This document shows, one piece after another, positions 57,801-64,000 of a stretch of 64,000 nt of DNA. The position numbers were made by a program, and so were the translations under genes. The notes below the pieces were generated by a model, which had not been told where the DNA came from, did not search any database, and worked only from the letters and a program-made list of their open reading frames with translations. Position 1 is the first letter of the stretch; each line of letters opens with the position of its first letter. Source of the stretch: Rhynchospora pubera (Eukaryota > Streptophyta > Magnoliopsida > Poales > Cyperaceae); assembly GCA_028095005.1 (NCBI GenBank), contig CM051460.1:23421501-23485500 (forward strand), written 5' to 3'.

Positions 57801-60800
57801 TTACTTCTCCCATTATCGATGCGAATCACGTTTTCTGAACCAAGAAAAAGGGGGAAAAAAAAGAGATGAGAAATGTTAATAGAATATTTATTTGAGCATA
57901 TACTTTAGCCCTCTTTGGCTCTTTGTAGTCATTTCTTGTTGCAACTTTTACCTTTCTATTTAGGCGCCTTCGGAAAGGATTATCATAAGAAACTTTGGTA
58001 TGGTAACACTTTTTCCATGAAAAATGGGTTGGCTTGCTCATTATAATTTTTTTTTTGTCTTTTAGTACCATCATCCTTCAGAGCTTTAGACGAAAGCCTG
58101 GACCTAACAGGGAAACATACATTTCCGTATATAATTTAAAAATTATTAATAACTTTGCAGAACAGACGATGATAATCCACCAGTGACTTTTGCTATTGCT
58201 GCGTGCGAGACACAAAATGTGAATGTGACTGTTTTGCCCACTTTTGGCCTTTCTGGGGAAAATTGCATAACAGCCAGAGAAATGTGGGGCACCATGGTCC
58301 AGGTTAATATAAAATAGTCTTAGTTTCATTTTTTGACCCTACAGAACATCAAATATAGAAACACAACAAAATGTGAAACATCTCAGCACTCTTATGCATG
58401 GCAAGTGCATATGCTCTCTTGTGATATTTATTGATTTAGATAAAGAAGAGGGCTTTCTGAAATTAAGGTAGGAGATGTTAAAACCTGGCTCTTTGGGGTG
58501 GGGTTGCAGATTTTCATATTTTGTGGTTACATATTCCTATATTCCTGAGGGGGTTTGTATACGAAGATAAAAGGGTTTTGATGAAACCAGTAAAGTAATG
58601 TGACTTTTCTCTCACTAATGTTTTGTTTAACAACAAAGGACGGTCAATTTGATCGGGAGAATTTTGAAGTGGGCTGCAGCATGCCTTCCTTGCCAGGGGA
58701 TTCAATCTGTGCAGCTGTTTGTGCATCCACTTGGGTTGAACCTCATGGGAGAAGCACTGTGGCGTTTGGTTTATCATGGTCATCACCTAAAGTGAAGTTC
58801 CAGAAAGGATGCACTTACCACAGGTCAGATGTTAATGTTTTACTAATGTTTTTCCTTGGCTATTTTAATAGAAAATGTAAACTTTTTTCCCTGATAGTGA
58901 TTCTTTTTTTCGCTCATGTCTGTGATACAGGAGGTATACATCCTTTTATGGAACTTCTGAAAGATCAGCTATTAATATGGTACATGATGCCTTAAAGAGT
59001 ATGTTATTGATATATTCTACCACCATTAATCAACCTCTTTCGGTAACAATAATATCTGATTCATACTTTTTACATACTCAACCCTTCAATCACAGACTAT
59101 AAAATATGGGAAGAAGAGATTGAAAAGTGGCAGAATCCCATACTGCGCGATGAAAGACTTCCTGAATGGTAATTTTAGCTCCATCAAGTTCTTTGTAGTG
59201 TGCTTGTACTTGTTTTCTTTTCTATATTTAAATTTATCAACTATGTTTCAGGTACAAGTTTACACTTTTCAATGAGCTGTACTTTCTTGTCGCTGGTGGA
59301 ACTGTCTGGACAGGTACTGTTCAACATGAATTTTTATCTTAGAAATATGGTCTTATGTGATTAGAAGCTCGACCAACTGAAATTCCAGTGCGAACTGTTA
59401 AATCTAATCAGAAATTAATTTGATCACAATTAATCAGCACATTTATGTAGCATTATATTCAGAACAATAATTAACAGTGTACTGATACATTTTATCTGGT
59501 TACACCCAGATGGTGAAGGTCCAGTGGCAGACAACGAGAAACCAACCTCCAGATTGCGGCGCTCAAAGACATCTAAGTCAAAAAACAAAATCTCAAAATC
59601 AGGACACTCAAAGAGCATGCGTGTAATCCTAAATCCAAATAGCCACAACAACCCACCTTGGTTCTCTGATGATCAGGACTCCCAAGATTACACCGAAAAT
59701 GTGGGCAAGTTCCTATACCTCGAAGGTGTAGAGTACATAATGTGGTGCACATACGATGTGCATTTCTATGCCTCCTTTGCCCTTCTAGAGCTCTTCCCAA
59801 AAATTGAACTGGCAATCCAAAGTGATTTTGCAAAGGCAGTCTTACATGAAGATACAAGAAGAGTAAAATTCCTAGCTGATGGTAAATATGGAATTCGAAA
59901 AGTAAGAGGTGCGGTTCCTCATGACCTTGGGACCCATGACCCTTGGCATGAAATGAATGCATACAACATTCACGACACAAGCAAGTGGAAAGATCTCAAC
60001 CCCAAGTTTGTGCTTCAGGTCTACCGAGATTTTGCTGCAACGGGAGACTTCTCCTTCGGCAGAGCTGTGTGGCCCTCTGTACGTGCAGCAATCGATTACA
60101 TGGCACAATTCGACCGAGATGGTGATGGTTTGATAGAAAACGATGGATTCCCTGATCAGACTTATGATGCATGGACCGTCCATGGTGTAAGTGCCTATTG
60201 TGGTTGCCTTTGGTTGGCATCCCTTGAAGCTGCTGCAGCCATGGCTTACAGCCTTGGGGATCATTCCTTTGCTGAAAAATGCAAGGTGAAGTTCTTAAGG
60301 GCTAAAAAGGCATTTGAAGAGAAGTTATGGAATGGCTCATACTTTAACTATGATAGCGGATCAAGCAAGAACAGCAGGTCTATCCAGGCCGACCAGCTGG
60401 CAGGGCAATGGTACACGGCTGCATCAGGATTGCCACTCTTGTTTGAAGAGAAGAAAATAAGGAGCACACTTCAGAGGATATTTGAGTATAATGTGATGAA
60501 AGTGAGAGGGGGGAGGATGGGAGCTGTGAATGGGATGACACCTAGGGGCAAGGTTGATGATACGTGCATGCAGTCGAGGGAGATATGGACCGGTGTGACA
60601 TATGCAGTTGCAGCTAACATGATTTCTCATGGGATGGAGCATCAAGCATTTACGACTGCTGAAGGGATTTATGTTTCTGGATGGTCAGAAGAAGGCTCTG
60701 GGTTAGTGTCATTTTAACTGTTATAATACAGGAACTGGTATTGGTAGGTACGGTTACCCCTGGTTGGTGGCAATTCTTTCTTTTGTTCTTTTTAACTCTT

Positions 60801-61363
60801 GAGGCGAGTGTACTTTCTTTTCTTTTTTTCATCCTCAGACTTTGATATTTTTTTCTTTGGGAGAGAAGATAATAGTATGACCATGATATTGTTATCTTCT
60901 CCCTTAGCTCCTCACTAGAAAAGGATGGTCAAAACTGTGCAAAGATGAACAGTTGCTCTCCTTATCAAAGCAGGCTTCCTTAATAAACAAGGAGTACAAC
61001 AAGAAAATGGAATCCAGAAATGCTACCTGTTTCAACCCATCTATTTCTAAGAATGTATTTAATAATTTTTTTTTGGGCCATTATAGGTATTGGTTCCAGA
61101 CACCTGAAGCGTGGACAACAGATGGGCATTACAGGTCTCTAATTTACATGCGGCCACTCTCAATTTGGGCTATGCAATATGCATTATCTCCTCCAGAGGC
61201 AATTCTCAAGATGTCAAAAATAAACATAATGGATTGTATCCAAGTCTCAGCAAGTCAACGCCTTGATGAGGCTGACATTGAAAGGCTAGGAGTTCGTAGG
61301 AACAACCTTGAATTAGATTATGTTGAAGCAAGCAAATTTTGCACCTTTCCACGGATTTCCTGA
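54868..61363 (+). CDS. GBA2: Non-lysosomal glucosylceramidase, GH116 (GBA2 family), 18 exons
   Basis: GBA2-type enzymes hydrolyse glucosylceramide to glucose and ceramide at cytosolic membrane faces. Exons: 54868-54948, 55562-55672, 55743-55799, 55881-55957, 56044-56143, 56241-56314, 56398-56498, 56723-56826, 56931-56984, 57097-57152, 57705-57743, 58161-58302, 58639-58823, 58931-58998, 59096-59168, 59252-59313, 59510-60701, 61087-61363. Phases agree throughout and give 950 aa, the family's usual plant length. The N-terminal domain holds VPLGGMGSGSISRGFRGEF. The (alpha/alpha)6 catalytic domain begins near LPEWYKFTLFNELYF, with E449 as likely nucleophile. The acid/base Asp lies in ENDGFPDQTYD (about 671-681). 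A Lys/Ser-rich linker (about 470-515) separates the two parts of the catalytic region. No signal peptide is present, as expected. Intron 11 uses a GC donor. The gene looks intact. Confidence 0.94.
57744..58160 (+). other. Non-canonical GC-AG intron of the GBA2-like gene
   Basis: Exon 11 must end CATCACAA for the frame to join the next exon (A|ACAGACGATGAT). The intron then begins GCAAGT and ends TTTGCAG. No GT donor nearby keeps the frame and the conserved HHKT..PPVTFA sequence. Confidence 0.75.
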
Positions 61364-62585
61364 TTCCAAGTGTTTAGTTGTTCTAAGGAAAAGGAAGAGA
61401 AAAGTTCGTGCTTCCCTTTTCTTTATAGAGTTGAGAAATAATAAGAAAATGTACTAAAAAGTTGTCTTGCTATAGAACATTGTACATTATGGTTTTGTTC
61501 AATGCAGTTCTTTCCTTGCCTTCTTGCCCTCGAATTTTCGCTCTTTCGTTTTGGGCATGTACGGTTAGTTGTTTCAGTTAGTTTGTTATTGGAAAAGGGG
61601 ATTCTTTCTATCAGAACGAGACCATCTCAAAAAGTTCCAAAATGGTACATGTTTTCATCTATTATGCTTTGTTTTCGATCCATTAGTTGAAAATTTGTGA
61701 ATGTTTTTGAGATCCTTTCTGATCTATAAGATTGTCAAACCTGACGAAGATTGGGATATTCACATTTCAAAAGTTCGTAGTCTATTCATCTCTAATCCAG
61801 CAGAGAAAACAAAATCGGAGTGATAATCTCTTCCGATCTTCGCTTTAGCAAGATGGATTGTTCTTGATATAGTTCTTGGAGGGGTGATTTTATTGTTGAA
61901 TTGAAGATAATATTTTGCCTTTGTGTGCTGCGCTTTTTCTTTCTGTTTACACTATTGCGCTCCTGGAACTTTAGAGCTTTCTTGTGTTTCTGTACTCTGA
62001 TAAACTCATCAGTTTAATGTTTGTCGTTGCTTCTGTTGACAACAGACGAGAATACGGGATGTGTAGAGGATGTTTCCAAATGGTTCATGATTCCAGGCTC
62101 CAATAACAATTATCTTTGATTTCTTTTTCCTTTAATTTCACTGGGACAACCAATGCAATGAGACGTACTTGGCTAAGTTTTCTTCTTCATTAATGGTTTG
62201 ATTTCCCATCTAATCAATTAACAAATAAACACAAAACATATATTATAATTTATTTTTTTCAATTGTAGTTGAATACACTAATTAACAGACTAAGAGAATA
62301 CGTGACCACATATATTATAAATGGAAGAAAAGGTAAGAAAAACATGTGCTATGCTATCAAATATCTTCTACATGTTACTTATTGAATTTGTCAAAAACAA
62401 GCTTCGAAGTGGATACGTGATTAAATTAGTTTGTTCTCCTGCAGCCGCTAAATGCATGAAGTTCAGGGGTTTTTTTTTAAAAAAAAAACTCCTATTTCGA
62501 AAAGTACAGGGTTTAGAGAATAATGAGGAAGGTATAACAATTTTGGAAATCAACTAGGTAATGAGTAATTACATCGGTCAATTAT
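61364..62585. other. 3' flank of the GBA2-like gene
   Basis: It probably contains the 3' UTR in its first few hundred bases. Only short frames follow. Confidence 0.4.
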
Positions 62586-63819
62586 GCCATGAAAAAAATG
62601 AGCAGCGTTCCGCTGCCACTGAAATTCGCTGCCACAAGTTGCCACAAATCAGCGACCGTTGGATTTTATTTAGATCAAGGGTTCTGATTTATATGAAGAC
62701 CATCGAGTCTCTCTTCATTTATTTAATGAAAAAAGCACGCTTTCCAAACACACTAAAACATTTCTCCTCTCTCCCGTATTTTCTCTATCTTCCCTCCTCT
62801 CCCAAAAGCTTCGCAACTTTTTTACTCTCTCTCCAATTTCTCTGTCGTGCTCTCTTATTTTCATCTCCAAATTCTATTTCGAAAAGCTAATTTTGTTTTA
62901 TCTCCTCTATTAAAAACGATAAATACTTCTCTTCTCCAATCCTAGATGTAACCTGTACGGATGTACTTGTACTCTTCAACTTTCGAAAATGTCACTTAGT
63001 TCAATTAACAATTACAAGGTTTACTTCAATATTTTTTTTTCTCTAGCAGGTCAAATTTCACACTATGTGATTGAATTTTGTTAGACTATTTCCATCTTTT
63101 TTATTGATTGTAGCAATTTTGTTAGTCATGTACCAGCGCAATACCATCAATGGTACTTGTTAATTTATCAAAAGTTTGAATAAACATTCACAATAGAAAA
63201 TGGACAAATTGCAAGGTAACAATTACATCTGAAATGTAATTAAGCACCAAATTCACCAAGAGATGCAGACTTTATCACATAGAACCTTTTATCTGGTAAA
63301 CTCTGAAATTCAATCTCAATTCTTGTGTCGTCTTATTGCTCTTTCAAAGTCCATACAACATGATCCCAAAGGAGAATATCAATTGCGAGTTTTTCTTTAC
63401 AAAATCAAACAAAAAACTGCTCGAATTTGCACGTACAAGAGTTAGAGAGCGTAGGTTGCATCTAAGGTTGAGGAGTGTTTGATCGTCTCTAACGGCGGAG
63501 AGGAACAGTCGCAAACTAGGTTTTTGAAATAGAATTTGAAGATGAAGATTAGAGAACGAGAGAGGAACAGAAGAGAGAGAAAAAATGTTGCGAAGCTTTT
63601 GGGAGGTGAGGGGAAGATAGAGAAAACACGGAAGAGGAGAAATATTTTAGTGTGTTCGGGAAGCGTGCTTTTTTCATTAAATAAATGAAGAGAGACTCGA
63701 TGGTCTTCAGATAAATCAGAACCCTTGATCTAAATGTAATCCAACGGTCACTGATTTGTGGCAACTTGTGGCAGCGAATTTCAGTGGCAGCGGAACGCTG
63801 CTCGAAAAAAATATATGGC
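62586..63819. mobile_element. Large foldback element with ~300-bp arms (1.23 kb)
   Basis: Left arm 62586-62890 and right arm 63530-63819 are inverted copies: both contain GAGCAGCGTTCCGCTGCCAC, then TTCGCTGCCACAAGTTGCCA and a CT-rich stretch before AATTCTATTTC. Long arms and a small non-coding centre fit a non-autonomous DNA element; the superfamily is not clear because no TSD was found. Confidence 0.8.
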
Positions 63820-64000
63820 AGCTGCCTGGAGAGAGATGTAAAAACAAAGATGCAAATACAATTAAAATATTTGAACTAGCAGTCGTTGCTTAGCTTTTCT
63901 AAAATAATACATGGAAGATATTTATGTTTATAAAGAAAATGTCGTAGACCATCCATTTTACATTGCGCATCTTAATATATAATTAATATCAAGATCTGAA

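Noticed and set aside
59573..60645. Several minus-strand frames of 70-135 codons
   Set aside because: Antisense to the large exon 17 of the GBA2-like gene.

Overview
The window is nuclear DNA of a flowering plant, most likely a dicot. It has AT-rich introns with GT..AG ends, plant-type gene families and dense plant transposons; I cannot name the species. Five cellular protein genes can be supported: a small secreted four-cysteine peptide (minus, 479-838); a complete UGGT gene (plus, 37 exons, 4876-23031, 1621 aa, C-terminal HDEL); a five-exon gene for a 225-aa protein with a PIP-box-like motif (minus, 23481-24946), convergent with UGGT; a CC-NB-ARC-LRR immune receptor with a very long C-terminal extension (minus, 26379-31945); and a complete GBA2-type glucosylceramidase gene (plus, 18 exons, 54868-61363, 950 aa).

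The rest is mostly mobile DNA, much of it with readable termini and target-site duplications (TSDs). Solo LTRs lie at 25510-26001, 43145-45708 and 46829-48465, each with an exact 5-bp TSD. A family of about 150-bp MITEs ending GGCTCCGTTTGGAT is present in at least seven places. A hAT-type GC-rich element (8-bp TSD), three elements with Mutator-like 9-bp TSDs, three (TA)n-flanked MITE types inside UGGT intron 10, a truncated LINE and several large foldback elements fill the gaps.

Two items stand out. (1) 34311-41868 is a nearly complete endogenous badnavirus-like genome. It has an open 1802-codon polyprotein frame, an overlapping ORF2, a further small ORF, a TATA box and a tRNA-Met primer site. 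Imperfect terminal inverted repeats and an exact 9-bp TSD enclose it, so it lies inside a Mutator-like element. (2) The NLR carries four roughly 280-bp repeats after its LRRs, each encoding a basic cluster and an acidic patch. It ends at a TAA, yet the same frame stays open for 73 more codons and encodes a 25-residue hydrophobic helix, so the gene looks like a tail-anchored NLR with a premature, read-through or polymorphic stop. Its first intron also begins with three tandem 25-bp copies of the 5' splice site.

UGGT (glycoprotein folding quality control in the ER) and GBA2 (glucosylceramide breakdown) are housekeeping genes with no evident functional link to the NLR or to each other. The region between 25 and 54 kb is a transposon-rich block around the NLR and the viral copy.
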